Positions 1 through 9,712 of a stretch of DNA of 64,000 nucleotides are shown piece after piece. The notes below the pieces were generated by a model. That model had not been told where the DNA came from, searched no databases, and saw only the letters and a list, made by a program, of their open reading frames with translations. The position numbers were made by a program, and so were the translations under genes. This stretch comes from Sideroxydans sp. (GTDB taxonomy: Bacteria > Pseudomonadota > Gammaproteobacteria > Burkholderiales > Gallionellaceae), in NCBI GenBank assembly GCA_024636935.1, contig JAGXGC010000012.1, positions 1 through 64,000 of the forward strand, in the 5' to 3' direction. Every line of letters begins with the position of its first letter. The first letter of the stretch is position 1.

Positions 1-127
1 GATTCATTCTGCCGTAGCAAAAATCATCTGCCTCCACACACGTACCCACACTAATCGGTTGTTTTTTCTATCTTTTAAAGAACTTTCTTACTGCTTGCTC
101 CGCTACCGTGGCAGCGAAGAGGTGCGC
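1..127 (-). other. rRNA operon leader (5' end of rrn transcript)
   Basis: Read on the minus strand, this stretch follows a strong promoter and carries a boxA-like GTTCTTTAAAA antitermination motif (73-83), then a CAACCGATTAGTGTGGGTACG block of the kind found just upstream of 16S rRNA in betaproteobacteria. No rRNA gene body lies in the window, so the 16S gene is inferred to begin just beyond the left edge. Confidence 0.7.
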
Positions 128-155
128 ATTATAGAGACTTAATTTCTTTCGTCAA
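128..155 (-). promoter_or_regulatory. Sigma-70 promoter of an rRNA operon
   Basis: On the minus strand the -35 hexamer TTGACG (150-155) and the -10 hexamer TATAAT (128-133) are separated by 16 bp. A GC-rich discriminator (GCGCACC) follows, typical of stringently controlled stable-RNA promoters. A boxA-like leader lies downstream. Confidence 0.8.
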
Positions 156-185
156 CTTAATTTCACACCAGCATTCTCAATCTGT

Positions 186-262
<77 letters not shown>

Positions 263-278
263 TCAGGTGAGGGACAGC

Positions 279-307
279 ATTCTATAGAAGCTGCGATATC
301 AGGTCAA
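279..307 (-). promoter_or_regulatory. Promoter of tRNA-fMet
   Basis: On the minus strand TTGACC (302-307) and TAGAAT (279-284) are separated by 17 bp. The predicted transcription start lies about 10 bp before the mature tRNA 5' end. Confidence 0.65.
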
Positions 308-311
308 GGAA

Positions 312-1400
312 TTAATCCGTCTCATGTTTGGCTACAAGCTGCAAAGCCCATTCGACATGCTCTCTAACAACATGCGATGCATGCTGCGACCTTGTACTTA
401 GCGCCTTTTTTGACTCAGGAGTTGCTGGCGCATTGCCTAGCGCCACTGCGATATTCCTCAACCACTGTTCATAGCCTATACGATGGATCGCACTCCCTGC
501 CATCCGCATATGAAATTCTTCTTCACTCCATGCAAACAGCTCGATAAGTGACACATCATCCAGCTTGTTCCGCACGAAAAAATCCGGCTCAATGCTTTTG
601 CCTGCGAATCGATTCCAAGGGCAGAACAATTGACAATCGTCGCATCCATAGATGCGATTACCTATTAACGGCCTCAATTCAATCGGGATGCTGCCTTTAT
701 GTTCGATAGTCAGATATGAAATGCAGCGCCGCGCATCAACAATATATGGAGCTGTGATGGCCCGCGTTGGGCATACATCCATACAAGCGACACATGTCCC
801 GCAATGACCTTGCTGCGTTGCATCCACAGCAAGCGGAAGATCAATGAATATTTCACCTAGAAAAAACCATGAGCCCTGCTCTCGCGAAAGCAACAACGTG
901 TGCTTTCCACGCCATCCCAGATTCGCTTTCTGAGCCAACTCCACTTCCAACACTGGTGCACTATCTGTGAAAACTCGGCATTGACACTCACCCACCTCGC
1001 GAATTCTTTTTGCCAGCTTCTCCAATCTATTGCGCAACACCTTGTGATAGTCCCTTCCAAGCGCATAACGTGATATGTAGGCACGCGACAGATCGAGCAA
1101 CACTGCCTCAGCTTCACCACTTGAATCAGGAAAGTAATTCATACGCACCGAGATAACCCTCAAGGTACCCGGCACCAGTTCTGCTGGGCGCGCCCGTTTC
1201 ACTCCATGTTTTGCCATATAATCCATAGCACCATGATGGCCAGCCGCTAACCACTGGAGCAGATTCTCTTCCGCCGCTCCTAGATTGATGTCTGCGATGC
1301 CGACCGACTGAAAGCCAAGCTCTTTGCCCCATGCTTTGATGCGCAGGGCGAATTCATTCATTTCTAGGCGGGGATTACTTTTTTGCATGAATCGAATCAT
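312..1400 (-). CDS. queG: Epoxyqueuosine reductase QueG
   Basis: Catalyses the last step of queuosine synthesis, reducing epoxyqueuosine to queuosine in the wobble position of tRNAs with GUN anticodons, using cobalamin and two [4Fe-4S] clusters. Visible are the two ferredoxin-like cysteine sets: CGTCVACMDVCP near residue 200, and a CISYL cysteine followed by GCDDCQLFCPWN near residue 250. Length (about 360 aa) fits the family. The start is uncertain: in-frame ATGs lie at 1400, 1388 and 1361. The last aligns with the conserved N-terminal ALRIKAWG block, while a GGGAAGAG tract precedes the first. The 5' end overlaps or abuts the divergent tsaE. The gene is cytoplasmic. Confidence 0.93.
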   Translation of the reverse strand: MIRFMQKSNPRLEMNEFALRIKAWGKELGFQSVGIADINLGAAEENLLQWLAAGHHGAMDYMAKHGVKRARPAELVPGTLRVISVRMNYFPDSSGEAEAVLLDLSRAYISRYALGRDYHKVLRNRLEKLAKRIREVGECQCRVFTDSAPVLEVELAQKANLGWRGKHTLLLSREQGSWFFLGEIFIDLPLAVDATQQGHCGTCVACMDVCPTRAITAPYIVDARRCISYLTIEHKGSIPIELRPLIGNRIYGCDDCQLFCPWNRFAGKSIEPDFFVRNKLDDVSLIELFAWSEEEFHMRMAGSAIHRIGYEQWLRNIAVALGNAPATPESKKALSTRSQHASHVVREHVEWALQLVAKHETD

Positions 1401-1847
1401 AGCCCAATAGCTCTTCCCGATGAGTTGGCCACGATCACCTTTGCCAAAAGGCTTGCTAACGTGCTTAGCCCTGGGCTGGTGATCTATCTGCGCGGCAACC
1501 TAGGTGCCGGCAAGACCACCTTAGTTCGCGCCTTGCTATTAGCACTGGGCTATAAGGGACGCGTCAAAAGTCCAACCTATACTTTGGTTGAACGCTATGA
1601 AGCAGGGGGTTTACACTTACGGCATTTCGACCTCTACCGTTTTCGCGATGCAGATGAATGGGAAGAAGCTGGATTCCGTGATGAATTCGATACACACAAT
1701 ATATGCTTGGTTGAGTGGCCTGAACAAGCAACAGGGCTGTTACCCGATGCAGATATCAGCCTCACTTTCGAAATACTTCAGGATGGCCGCGAGATTTTTC
1801 TGCACGCCTATACTGAAGCTGGAAAGCAATGTTTGAACGCACTTTGA
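1383..1847 (+). CDS. tsaE: tRNA threonylcarbamoyladenosine biosynthesis ATPase TsaE
   Basis: ATPase subunit of the TsaBDE complex that makes t6A37 in ANN-decoding tRNAs. The Walker A motif GNLGAGKTT lies at residues 38-46, followed by the family signatures SPTYTLVERY and HFDLYR and an acidic, Trp-containing LVEWPEQA block. At 154 aa it is normal in length. The best start is TTG at 1383, because a GGCGGGGA ribosome-binding site lies 8-9 bp upstream and no ATG exists near the N-terminal block. The 3' end overlaps amiC by 19 bp, so translation is probably coupled, a classic tsaE-amiC pairing. Confidence 0.93.
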   Translation: MHESNHSPIALPDELATITFAKRLANVLSPGLVIYLRGNLGAGKTTLVRALLLALGYKGRVKSPTYTLVERYEAGGLHLRHFDLYRFRDADEWEEAGFRDEFDTHNICLVEWPEQATGLLPDADISLTFEILQDGREIFLHAYTEAGKQCLNAL

Positions 1848-3106
1848 AAACCATCCTGCTCCTGCTATTGGTATGGATACATTCCGCCAACGCGGAGATA
1901 GCCGTCACCTCCGCTCGCCTCTGGCCCGCTCAGGATTACACGCGCCTGACGGTGGAATCTAAATCCTCAATCCGCTACAAGCAATTCACCCTATCGAATC
2001 CGGAAAGATTGGTCATCGATCTTGAAGAGACCGAACTCAGTGAAGCATTGAATGATCTTTCAAACAAGGTTAGCAAAGACGATCCGTACATAAGCAGCTT
2101 GCGTATTGGGCGCTTCAAACCAGGCGTTGTGCGCTTGGTGCTGGATCTGAAATCGCAAGTAAAACCACAACTATTCAGCCTCAAACCGGTTGGGGAATAT
2201 GGCCATAGACTGGTTCTAGATATCTACCCTGCCATGCCGGTCGATCCCCTGATGGCATTGCTGGAGCAGCGACTTGCTGCTAGCGGCCCCTCGGACAGCA
2301 GCCCTGAAGTAGCAACTTTCTCTCCGGAGGCCGTTACGCCTCCACCGCCTGAAACCACATCACCCCAGCCTTACCCTGAACTTCGCAATCGCGTACTTGT
2401 GATTGCACTGGATGCTGGACATGGCGGCGAAGACCCTGGCGCTCTTGGTCGCCGAGGCACGCGCGAGAAGGATGTGACCCTATCTATTGCGCGCCAGCTC
2501 AAGACTCAGATTGATGCCACTCCCGGCATGCGAGCAGTACTCATACGTGATGGTGATTACTTCATTCCTTTAAGCGGTCGTGTAGAAAAAGCACGCCGAG
2601 CACATGCGGATTTGTTCGTATCCATCCATGCTGATGCTTTCGTTAAACCCCATGCCCGCGGCTCCTCGGTATTCGCCTTGTCCGAAGGTGGCGCAACCAG
2701 TGCCAGCGCACGCTGGCTAGCAAAGAAGGAAAACGAGGCCGACCTCATCGGTGGCGTGAACCTTGCTGTAAAAGATCCATACCTCGCACGCACCCTGCTC
2801 GACTTGTCGCAAACAGCCACCATTAATGACAGCATGAAACTGGCCAAGCATGTCCTGAATGAACTGGGAGGTATCAATACCCTACATCGCGGCCGAGTGG
2901 AACAAGCGGGATTTGCAGTTCTTAAATCGCCTGACGTACCCTCCATACTTATTGAGACTGCATTTATCAGCAATCCAACTGAAGAACGCAGGCTAAAAGA
3001 CGTGTCGTACCAGAAGAAAATGGCTAACGCGATACTCAGCGGCATCAAGCACTATTTCGCGCAAAGCCCAGCGCTCTCTAGGCACAAGGTGGCGTTCGGC
3101 GACTAA
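1829..3106 (+). CDS. amiC: N-acetylmuramoyl-L-alanine amidase AmiC (AMIN + Amidase_3)
   Basis: Periplasmic zinc amidase that cleaves the stem peptide from peptidoglycan during daughter-cell separation. A signal peptide (hydrophobic stretch ending SANA, residues 1-23) is followed by an AMIN domain (about 25-130) that targets the septum, a Pro-rich linker (about 150-187) and the Amidase_3 domain. The zinc motifs are LDAGHGGEDPG near 195, SIHAD near 266 and the catalytic Glu in IETAF near 375. The gene starts inside tsaE and ends 3 bp from convergent cysM. Confidence 0.93.
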   Translation: MFERTLKTILLLLLVWIHSANAEIAVTSARLWPAQDYTRLTVESKSSIRYKQFTLSNPERLVIDLEETELSEALNDLSNKVSKDDPYISSLRIGRFKPGVVRLVLDLKSQVKPQLFSLKPVGEYGHRLVLDIYPAMPVDPLMALLEQRLAASGPSDSSPEVATFSPEAVTPPPPETTSPQPYPELRNRVLVIALDAGHGGEDPGALGRRGTREKDVTLSIARQLKTQIDATPGMRAVLIRDGDYFIPLSGRVEKARRAHADLFVSIHADAFVKPHARGSSVFALSEGGATSASARWLAKKENEADLIGGVNLAVKDPYLARTLLDLSQTATINDSMKLAKHVLNELGGINTLHRGRVEQAGFAVLKSPDVPSILIETAFISNPTEERRLKDVSYQKKMANAILSGIKHYFAQSPALSRHKVAFGD

Positions 3107-3109
3107 GCC

Positions 3110-3997
3110 TCAGGCTGGGAAAACGCCTGTCGACAGGTAGCGATCACCTCGGTCGCAGACGATGAAAACGATGGTGGCGTTCTGCACCTGCTGTGAAATA
3201 CGCAGCGCAATACTCAGCGCACCGCCGGAAGAAATTCCGCAGAATATCCCCTCCTCACATGCCAAGCGGCGCGTCATATCTTCAGCATCCTTCTGGCCGA
3301 CATATTCGATGCGATCGACATTCTGCGGGTTGTATATCTTGGGCAAGTAAGCTTCCGGCCATTTACGGATACCAGGGATCTGCGCACCATCTTCAGGTTG
3401 GGCGCCAATGATCTGGATAGCAGGATTCTTTTCCTTGAGGAATTTCGAATTACCCATAATGGTGCCGGTCGTCCCCATGCTGCTGACGAAATGAGTGATC
3501 TGTCCGTGAGTCTCTCGCCAAATTTCAGGCCCGGTACCTTCGTAGTGTGCCAACGGATTATCAGCATTTCCGAACTGGTCGAGGATGATGCCCCGACCTT
3601 CATCTCGCAACTTATCAGCAGTATCACGCGCCAACTCCATACTGCCTGCTTTAGGTGTCAGCACCAGCTCTGCACCGAACGCACGCATGGTCTGGCGGCG
3701 TTCCACACTCTGATTCTCCGGCATCACTAGGATCATTTTGTATCCGCGCATCGCAGCCGCCATCGCCAGCGCGATACCTGTATTACCACTAGTTGCTTCG
3801 ATCAGTGTATCGCCGGGTTTGATATGCCCCCGCTCTTCGGCATGCCGGATCATTGAGAGTGCCGGCCTATCTTTTACCGAACCGGCGGGATTGTTCCCCT
3901 CCAGCTTGGCAAGGATGACATTGGATGTATCACCGGGGATGCGTTTGAGTCTGACCAGCGGCGTATTGCCAACGTAGTCGTCCAGAGTCTTGTACAT
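3110..3997 (-). CDS. cysM: Cysteine synthase B (O-acetylserine sulfhydrylase CysM)
   Basis: PLP enzyme that forms cysteine from O-acetylserine and sulfide, and in the CysM subfamily also S-sulfocysteine from thiosulfate. The PLP lysine is K42 in AGSVKDR, and the substrate loop TSGNTG is at 69-74. The SMGTTGT phosphate-binding loop and the CysM-type insert with the IRKWPEAYLPKI block distinguish it from CysK. Length of 295 aa is typical of CysM. It lies 66 bp downstream of cysK in the same direction and probably shares its transcript. Confidence 0.93.
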   Translation of the reverse strand: MYKTLDDYVGNTPLVRLKRIPGDTSNVILAKLEGNNPAGSVKDRPALSMIRHAEERGHIKPGDTLIEATSGNTGIALAMAAAMRGYKMILVMPENQSVERRQTMRAFGAELVLTPKAGSMELARDTADKLRDEGRGIILDQFGNADNPLAHYEGTGPEIWRETHGQITHFVSSMGTTGTIMGNSKFLKEKNPAIQIIGAQPEDGAQIPGIRKWPEAYLPKIYNPQNVDRIEYVGQKDAEDMTRRLACEEGIFCGISSGGALSIALRISQQVQNATIVFIVCDRGDRYLSTGVFPA

Positions 3998-4063
3998 GGC
4001 TTGTTCCGTAGTAGAGATAACGCTTGCATGATAAATGCAGGCGCTATCCTTTGCACTGCCGCA

Positions 4064-5038
4064 TTAGACGGCGATGCCTGAAGCGTCGAACATCCCCTCA
4101 AACAGAATAGAACTGAGGTAGCGCTCCCCCGAGTCCGGCAGAATCACAACGATAGTCTTGCCTGCATTCTCGAGCTTCTGAGCCTGACGCACCGCAGCCG
4201 CTACCGCCGCACCACTAGAGATGCCGGAAAGAATGCCCTCCTCCTGCGCCAGACGACGCGCAAACAACACGGCATCCTCATTCGTCACCAGCTCGACCTC
4301 GTCCACCAAAGACATATCCAGCGCGCCCGGCACAAAACCTGCGCCTATGCCTTGTATCTTATGTGGTGCTGGCTTGAGCTCCTGCCCTGCACGCTTTTGG
4401 GTCAGGATAGGGCTGGCAGTCGGCTCGACAGCCACTGACTTGATTGCCTTGCCTTGGGTGTTCTTGATATAGCGAGATACACCTGTGATCGTGCCGCCGG
4501 TGCCAACACCTGCCACGAAGATATCGACCTTGCCATCTGTGTCAGCCCAAATCTCAGGCCCCGTGGTCGCTTCATGAATGGCTGGATTAGCTGGATTTTC
4601 GAACTGCTGCAACAGAACATACTTTGAATCGGATTCGGCGATCTCTTTCGCCTTGGCGATCGCCCCGCCCATACCTTTTGCACCTTCGGTCAGCACCAGT
4701 TTCGCGCCATAGGCGACCAGCAACTTGCGACGCTCGATACTCATCGTCTCGGGCATGGTCAACGTCAGCGGAATCCCACGTGCCGCGGCCACATAGGCAA
4801 GCGCAATGCCGGTATTTCCACTGGTCGGTTCAACAAGCTCTTTCCCCGGACCGAGCAGCCCCTTATTAGTTGCGTCATCGATCAGCGCCACACCGATCCG
4901 GTCTTTCACCGAATAAGCCGGATTTCGGCCTTCTATCTTGGCAAGGATAGTGGCTGATGCGCCATCGCTGATCCGGTTCAGTTTGATCAGTGGCGTACCG
5001 CCAACAGAAAGCGAATTATCTGCAAACAGCTTGGACAT
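4064..5038 (-). CDS. cysK: Cysteine synthase A (CysK)
   Basis: PLP-dependent O-acetylserine (thiol)-lyase for cysteine synthesis. The PLP lysine is K45 in AYSVKDR, the TSGNTG loop is at 72-77, and the GVGTGGT phosphate loop and GISSGAA block are conserved. The ATG at 5038 is chosen because AAGGAG lies 7 bp upstream; a longer reading frame to 5095 would have no ribosome site. The protein is 324 aa. A second cysteine synthase (cysM) follows directly, so the two isozymes form one unit. Confidence 0.94.
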   Translation of the reverse strand: MSKLFADNSLSVGGTPLIKLNRISDGASATILAKIEGRNPAYSVKDRIGVALIDDATNKGLLGPGKELVEPTSGNTGIALAYVAAARGIPLTLTMPETMSIERRKLLVAYGAKLVLTEGAKGMGGAIAKAKEIAESDSKYVLLQQFENPANPAIHEATTGPEIWADTDGKVDIFVAGVGTGGTITGVSRYIKNTQGKAIKSVAVEPTASPILTQKRAGQELKPAPHKIQGIGAGFVPGALDMSLVDEVELVTNEDAVLFARRLAQEEGILSGISSGAAVAAAVRQAQKLENAGKTIVVILPDSGERYLSSILFEGMFDASGIAV

Positions 5039-5074
5039 CACATACTCCTTGAATTGAATAGATAAGACAGCTGC

Positions 5075-5104
5075 ATTATAGGCAGCACCCGTCATTACCT
5101 ATAA
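5075..5104 (-). promoter_or_regulatory. Probable cysK promoter (consensus -10, poor -35)
   Basis: A perfect TATAAT on the minus strand (5075-5080) lies 36 bp upstream of the cysK ATG, but nothing close to TTGACA sits 16-18 bp before it. Such promoters usually need an activator. CysB would be the expected one, but its loose site cannot be recognised by eye. Confidence 0.4.
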
Positions 5105-5139
5105 TCACATTTACCTATTTTGTTATTCCATTTGAGCAT

Positions 5140-5172
5140 AAAAAAACCGCCTGGCTGAAAGCCGGGCGGTTC
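5140..5172 (-). terminator. Rho-independent terminator after the comEA-like gene
   Basis: Stem CCGCCYGGC / GCCRGGCGG with a 5-nt loop is followed on the minus strand by a run of seven T. It lies 20 bp past the comEA-like stop codon and separates that gene from cysK. Confidence 0.85.
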
Positions 5173-5192
5173 GAATGAAGCACTGTGAAAGA

Positions 5193-5456
5193 CTACTTCT
5201 TGTCTGGCTTGCTCACTGTGAATTCGCTTCGCAAGCGCTCGACCGTTTTCTTGCCGAATCCTTTGACTTCATCAAGATCTTCCACGCTCTTAAATAGTCC
5301 GTGTTGTTTTCGATGCTGAACAATAGCTTCAGCTTTCGAAGCTCCGATACCTTTTACAGCCTGCAACTCCTCCACGCTAGCCGTGTTCAAATCGACAGCC
5401 GCATAGAGTGAACCGGAAAACAAAAGCACCAACAGGGTTAGCAACAGCTTCTTCAT
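5193..5456 (-). CDS. ComEA-like helix-hairpin-helix DNA-binding protein
   Basis: Small exported protein of 87 aa: a signal peptide (hydrophobic core ending LYA-A) followed by one (HhH)2 module that begins VDLNTASVEELQAVKGIG. This is the ComEA signature, with GIGASKAEAI and GFGKKTVERL hairpins. Family members bind incoming DNA in the periplasm during transformation, and short forms like this one are common in proteobacteria. ATG at 5456 is preferred over the GTG one codon earlier because AAGGAG is correctly spaced from it. The gene ends at a good terminator. A competence role is inference. Confidence 0.8.
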   Translation of the reverse strand: MKKLLLTLLVLLFSGSLYAAVDLNTASVEELQAVKGIGASKAEAIVQHRKQHGLFKSVEDLDEVKGFGKKTVERLRSEFTVSKPDKK

Positions 5457-5514
5457 CACTTTCTCCTTGCGAAGTTAGCGACCTAGGTCGCGGGTTGCAT
5501 ACCCTCCTCCCGTT

Positions 5515-6513
5515 TTACTTCGACTTCTCCAGCATGTAATTCACGTAATTCGCCGTACCTTGCTCCACGGTCAAGAATGGCTCTGCATAGCCAGCTTCAC
5601 GCAGGTTTGAAATATCTGCCTGAGTAAAGCTCTGATACTTGCCGCGCAATGCATCCGGGAACGGAATATAGCGAATGATCTGTTGCTGCAGCAATTGCTC
5701 CAGCGTCAACACCGGCTCACCCTTCTCGGCACGCAAGGTATTGATTGTCGCCACTGCCACGTCATTGAAGCTCTGCGCAGTGCCAGTACCAAGGTTAAAG
5801 ATACCCGATTTTTCAGGATGATCCAAGAAGTGCATATTCACCTTGACCACATCTTCGACCGACACGAAATCGCGCAGCTGTCCACCGTTGGCATAGCCAT
5901 CACAGCCTTCGAACAGCTTTACATGCCCTTCTGCGCGATATTGGTTGAAGAAGTGATATGCCACTGACGCCATGCGCCCCTTATGTTGCTCGCGTTGACC
6001 ATACACATTGAAATAGCGGAAGCCAACGATCTGCGAAGTACGTTCTGTCCAGCGACGACGCACCACTTGATCGAACAGGAACTTTGAATAGGCATAAACG
6101 TTCAGCGGCGATTCATACTCTCGGCTTTCCTTGAACACACCGCCGCCACCATATACAGAAGCGGATGAGGCATAGAGGAAAGGCACTTCTTCGTTCTGGC
6201 AGTGATTCAGCAACTCCAGAGAATAACGGTAGTTGTTCTCCATCATGTAACGGCCATCCGTTTCCATGGTGTCGGAGCATGCACCTTCATGCAGGACTGC
6301 CGCCATCTCACCATCGAAGTCTCCGCCGACCACGCGTTCGATGAAGTCTTCTTTATCCATGAAGTCTGCGATTTCACAATCTGTGAGGTTCAGGAACTTG
6401 TCCGCTTTCTTAAGGTTGTCGACCGCGATGATGTCTGTCACACCGCGTTCATTCAACGCTTTGACAAGATTGGAACCAATGAATCCGGCCGCGCCGGTAA
6501 CGATGTAGTACAT
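5515..6513 (-). CDS. hldD: ADP-L-glycero-D-manno-heptose-6-epimerase HldD
   Basis: Short-chain dehydrogenase that converts ADP-D-glycero-D-manno-heptose to the L-glycero form for the LPS inner core. The NADP-binding GAAGFIGSN motif is at residues 7-15. SSASVYG and the YAYSK (YxxxK) catalytic signature follow, then the HldD-specific RYFNVYG and [10 protein letters not shown] blocks. Start is ATG at 6513, with AAAGG 8 bp upstream; a TTG two codons earlier is less likely. It starts 2 bp after the hldE stop, so it is the distal gene of the lapA-lapB-pyrF-hldE-hldD string. Confidence 0.95.
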   Translation of the reverse strand: MYYIVTGAAGFIGSNLVKALNERGVTDIIAVDNLKKADKFLNLTDCEIADFMDKEDFIERVVGGDFDGEMAAVLHEGACSDTMETDGRYMMENNYRYSLELLNHCQNEEVPFLYASSASVYGGGGVFKESREYESPLNVYAYSKFLFDQVVRRRWTERTSQIVGFRYFNVYGQREQHKGRMASVAYHFFNQYRAEGHVKLFEGCDGYANGGQLRDFVSVEDVVKVNMHFLDHPEKSGIFNLGTGTAQSFNDVAVATINTLRAEKGEPVLTLEQLLQQQIIRYIPFPDALRGKYQSFTQADISNLREAGYAEPFLTVEQGTANYVNYMLEKSK

Positions 6514-6515
6514 GA

Positions 6516-7454
6516 TCAACCTTTCATATCTTCAAGTATCTCTTCGCGCGAAACCACAGCTGTACCCAGCTTGGCCACTACCACGCCTGCTGCGCGATTG
6601 GCGATGCGTACTGCTTCCACCATATCCGCTCCGCTCGCCAACATCACAGCCAGCGTGGCGATGACCGTATCGCCTGCGCCACTCACGTCGAACACTTCAC
6701 GGGCCAGCGTTGGCTCGTGCAATATGCCCTGCTCACGGAACAGCGACATACCTTCCTCGCTGCGCGTCACCAATAAGGCATCCAAGCCCAACTCGGTGCG
6801 CAGCTTCTGCGCTTTTTCATTCAACTCCGCTTCACTCTTCCAGTTACCCGCCACATCGCGAAACTCGCTACGGTTAGGAGTAAGCAGCGTGGCGCCGCGA
6901 TAGCGATCGTATTCATCCCCTTTGGGATCGACCAACACCGGCTTGCCAGCCGCACGGGCCAGTTGGATCATCTCGGCAATATGAGTCAAACCGCCCTTGC
7001 CGTAATCAGACAGCAATACCACATCGCAATCCGGCAGCTTGCTACGAAAGTCAGCCAACTTGGCCTGCAACACTTCATGACTGGGGGGCGTCTCAAAATC
7101 GATGCGCAGCAACTGCTGCTGACGCGCGACAGCGCGCAGCTTAACGATGGTGGAGAAACTCTCATCGCGATGCAACAAAGCATCGACCCTGCCCTGCGCA
7201 GTCAGCAGTCGCTGCAGGCAGTCACCTGCCTCATCTGCGCCGACCACCGACAACAGTGTGCAATGGGCACCCAGTTCTGCGATGTTGCGCGCCACATTGG
7301 CTGCGCCACCGGGACGCTCTTCGACCCTGCTCACTTTCAGCACCGGCACCGGTGCCTCCGGCGAGATACGGCTGACATCACCGAACCAGTAACGGTCCAG
7401 CATCACATCACCGACGACCAACACCCGTGCTTTATCGAACGATGGCAGCTTCAT
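6516..7454 (-). CDS. rfaE1: D-glycero-beta-D-manno-heptose-7-phosphate kinase (HldE N-domain form, RfaE1)
   Basis: PfkB-family kinase phosphorylating heptose-7-phosphate at C1 for LPS core heptose. The N-terminal [17 protein letters not shown] and GGAANVARN blocks and the C-terminal DVSGAGDTV anion-hole motif are diagnostic. At 312 aa it contains only the kinase domain; the nucleotidyltransferase half found in the E. coli HldE fusion is absent and must be encoded elsewhere. ATG at 7454 has AGGAGA upstream and overlaps the pyrF stop by 4 bp; a longer upstream frame is only the shadow of pyrF. Confidence 0.92.
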   Translation of the reverse strand: MKLPSFDKARVLVVGDVMLDRYWFGDVSRISPEAPVPVLKVSRVEERPGGAANVARNIAELGAHCTLLSVVGADEAGDCLQRLLTAQGRVDALLHRDESFSTIVKLRAVARQQQLLRIDFETPPSHEVLQAKLADFRSKLPDCDVVLLSDYGKGGLTHIAEMIQLARAAGKPVLVDPKGDEYDRYRGATLLTPNRSEFRDVAGNWKSEAELNEKAQKLRTELGLDALLVTRSEEGMSLFREQGILHEPTLAREVFDVSGAGDTVIATLAVMLASGADMVEAVRIANRAAGVVVAKLGTAVVSREEILEDMKG

Positions 7455-8167
7455 GCCACATCTCCTGTTTCTTTCAGAATATCTTGCAGCGCCTGCAATG
7501 GATCTGGCGCTTGTGTGATTGGACGGCCAATAACCAGATAGCTGGAACCAGCTTGCAGTGCTGCTTGTGGCGTCATGATGCGTGATTGATCGTTCGCTGC
7601 AGCATTCGCCGGACGTATACCAGGCGTCACCAGACAAAAGTCTGCGCCGCACTGCTCGCGTAAGGTTGCAGCTTCCTGTGCTGAACACACGACTCCATCC
7701 AAGCCGCTGTCGCGAGTCAGTTGCGCCAAACGGGATACCATCTGTGCCGGACTATCTTGAATACCGATCCCACTCAAATCTTCCTGCGTCATGCTGGTGA
7801 GGATAGTCACCGCAATCAGCTTCGGTCGTTGCGCATGATTCTCAAGCGCTTCGCGCGCAGTCTCCATCATCTTGCGACCACCCAAAGCATGCACGTTCAC
7901 CATCCACACGCCCAAAGCTGCGGCAGCCTTGCAGGCTTGCGCGGTGGTATTGGGGATGTCGTGGAATTTGAGATCGAGGAACACATCGAACCCGCGCTGT
8001 TGCAACTTCTCAAGTAGTTGCGGTCCGGCCGAGGTAAACAGCTCTTTGCCGACTTTCAGTCGACACAATGTCGGCTCCAGCCTCTCAGCCAATGCCAAGG
8101 CGGGTGTTGCTTGCGGATAATCCAGCGCGACGATGATCTTGGTGTCTTGTTGTTTGGTGGAACTCAT
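7451..8167 (-). CDS. pyrF: Orotidine 5'-phosphate decarboxylase PyrF
   Basis: Makes UMP in pyrimidine synthesis. The active-site motif [10 protein letters not shown] (K67, D70) and the phosphate-gripper TPGIRP near the C-terminus are intact, and 238 aa is standard. It overlaps both lapB (upstream) and hldE (downstream) by 4 bp, so translation is likely coupled along this string. Confidence 0.95.
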   Translation of the reverse strand: MSSTKQQDTKIIVALDYPQATPALALAERLEPTLCRLKVGKELFTSAGPQLLEKLQQRGFDVFLDLKFHDIPNTTAQACKAAAALGVWMVNVHALGGRKMMETAREALENHAQRPKLIAVTILTSMTQEDLSGIGIQDSPAQMVSRLAQLTRDSGLDGVVCSAQEAATLREQCGADFCLVTPGIRPANAAANDQSRIMTPQAALQAGSSYLVIGRPITQAPDPLQALQDILKETGDVA

Positions 8168-9339
8168 GCGATCAATCCATTCTCTTCACTACGTTTCGGC
8201 GAATAACTTTCCCAGCTGTGACAAGCCGGACAATGCCAATAGAACTGTTTTGCCTTGAAACCACAATGTCCACAACGATACATCGCAAGACTGCGAGTAC
8301 GGTTGTGTATGAGCGACTTCACCAGCTCGACATCACCCCGGCGCTCGCTACTCATCTTCATCAACTGCGCTTCGAGCAGCTTATCTAGGCCCAGCAGCGT
8401 GGGATTGCGCTTCAATTCATTGAGCACCATCTGATAGGCAGCCTCTGGGCCATCCGTTGCGATCAATGCTTCGAACAAGACGTTCATCAGATCCAATGAA
8501 GGATGCTTCTGTAAATAAGCTTGCAGTAACGTGACGCCCACTGACTCGCTGCCGTTCTGTGCGTAAGCATTCAGCAGACGCTCAGCAACCAGAGGTAGAT
8601 ACTGGGCATCCTGAATCTCTACTGACTTCCATATCTCGATGGCACGAGCTGTATTTCCAGAAGCTAGTGCGATATCACCCAGCTTGATGCTGGCACGTAC
8701 TCCTTGAGGATCGATTGCAAGTGCCTGCTCTAGATGCACGACTGCCGCATCTACCTGCTGGTCAGCACATTCTCGATCAGCCAACTCACAATAGAAGAAC
8801 GATGCTTGTCTTGCATAGGACTTTCCGGTCAACGTAGCTAGGCGCTGACTAATATCGATCGCCTTCAGCCAATCCTTCTCCTTCTGGTAAATCTCCAACA
8901 AGAACTCCAGTGCAGCCTTCTCATACTCAGTTCCATTCAAACCATGAAAAGCCGTCTCAGCTCGGTCCAGTATGCCTGCCTTCAAATAGTCCTGTGCCAG
9001 CTCGAACAAGGCCTGCTGACGTTTATCTTCGTCCAAATCGGCTCGTTCATACAGGTTAAGATGCATACGAATCGCGCGATCCACCTCGCCACGACGTCGA
9101 AACAAACTGCCCAGCGCAAAATGTAGCTCGATAGTCTGCGGATCGACCTTCACCACTTCGATAAAAGCCTCGATAGCCTGATCCTGCTGCTCGTTGAGCA
9201 GAAAGTTCAAGCCTTGAAAATAGGAGCGCGGAAGTGAACTAGATTCTGACAGCAGCTCTTTGATATCAACGCGTGCAGCCAGCCAGCCCATGCCAAAGAA
9301 CAGCGGGAAGACCAGCAACATCCAGGGTTCAAAATCCAT
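8164..9339 (-). CDS. lapB: Lipopolysaccharide assembly protein LapB (YciM)
   Basis: Inner-membrane TPR protein that in E. coli couples LPS synthesis to FtsH-mediated turnover of LpxC. It has one N-terminal membrane helix (residues 4-20), a TPR array (about 35-330) and a C-terminal rubredoxin-like metal knuckle with C356/C359 and C370/C373. Length is 391 aa. The neighbours lapA and pyrF match the conserved lapA-lapB-pyrF order. It overlaps pyrF by 4 bp. Confidence 0.93.
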   Translation of the reverse strand: MDFEPWMLLVFPLFFGMGWLAARVDIKELLSESSSLPRSYFQGLNFLLNEQQDQAIEAFIEVVKVDPQTIELHFALGSLFRRRGEVDRAIRMHLNLYERADLDEDKRQQALFELAQDYLKAGILDRAETAFHGLNGTEYEKAALEFLLEIYQKEKDWLKAIDISQRLATLTGKSYARQASFFYCELADRECADQQVDAAVVHLEQALAIDPQGVRASIKLGDIALASGNTARAIEIWKSVEIQDAQYLPLVAERLLNAYAQNGSESVGVTLLQAYLQKHPSLDLMNVLFEALIATDGPEAAYQMVLNELKRNPTLLGLDKLLEAQLMKMSSERRGDVELVKSLIHNRTRSLAMYRCGHCGFKAKQFYWHCPACHSWESYSPKRSEENGLIA

Positions 9340-9348
9340 CTTGTATTT

Positions 9349-9645
9349 TCAGGAAGAATGTTCGGGCGAATCTGTTTGACTCTCAGTACTACGCCCGGAT
9401 TGATTGGATTGTGCTTCTGCACGTGCGTGCGCCAGATCACTGCGCAGACGCATCACCGTATTAAGCATCGCCATCATGCCCAACATGACCCCGATAATAA
9501 GAAAACCGAACAACGCAACAACCAGCGGCGCTTGCCATTCGAAACCGAACAGATAGCGTAGCGAAACGATCTCGTTGTTCTTCATCGCAAAGCCCAGCAA
9601 AGCGACAAACAACATGATCCGCAGCAACCAAGTTAAATAGCGCAT
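9349..9645 (-). CDS. lapA: Lipopolysaccharide assembly protein A (LapA, DUF1049)
   Basis: A 98-aa inner-membrane protein with two membrane helices (about 4-21 and 40-62) separated by the family motif NNEIVSLRYLFG, then a short basic and Ser-rich cytoplasmic tail. Works with LapB. The lapB ATG lies 9 bp after the stop. Upstream, the ihfB terminator suggests lapA starts a new transcript or depends on read-through. Confidence 0.9.
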   Translation of the reverse strand: MRYLTWLLRIMLFVALLGFAMKNNEIVSLRYLFGFEWQAPLVVALFGFLIIGVMLGMMAMLNTVMRLRSDLAHARAEAQSNQSGRSTESQTDSPEHSS

Positions 9646-9712
9646 TCTTTAATTTTTATCATCGAATCGAAGTGCAAAGATAGCACGAACACGCAATTGT
9701 TTCTCGCAGGGA

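Noticed and set aside
5100-5105. A TATAAT on the plus strand between cysK and the comEA-like gene
   Set aside because: No rightward gene starts within range; it is in AT-rich intergenic sequence.
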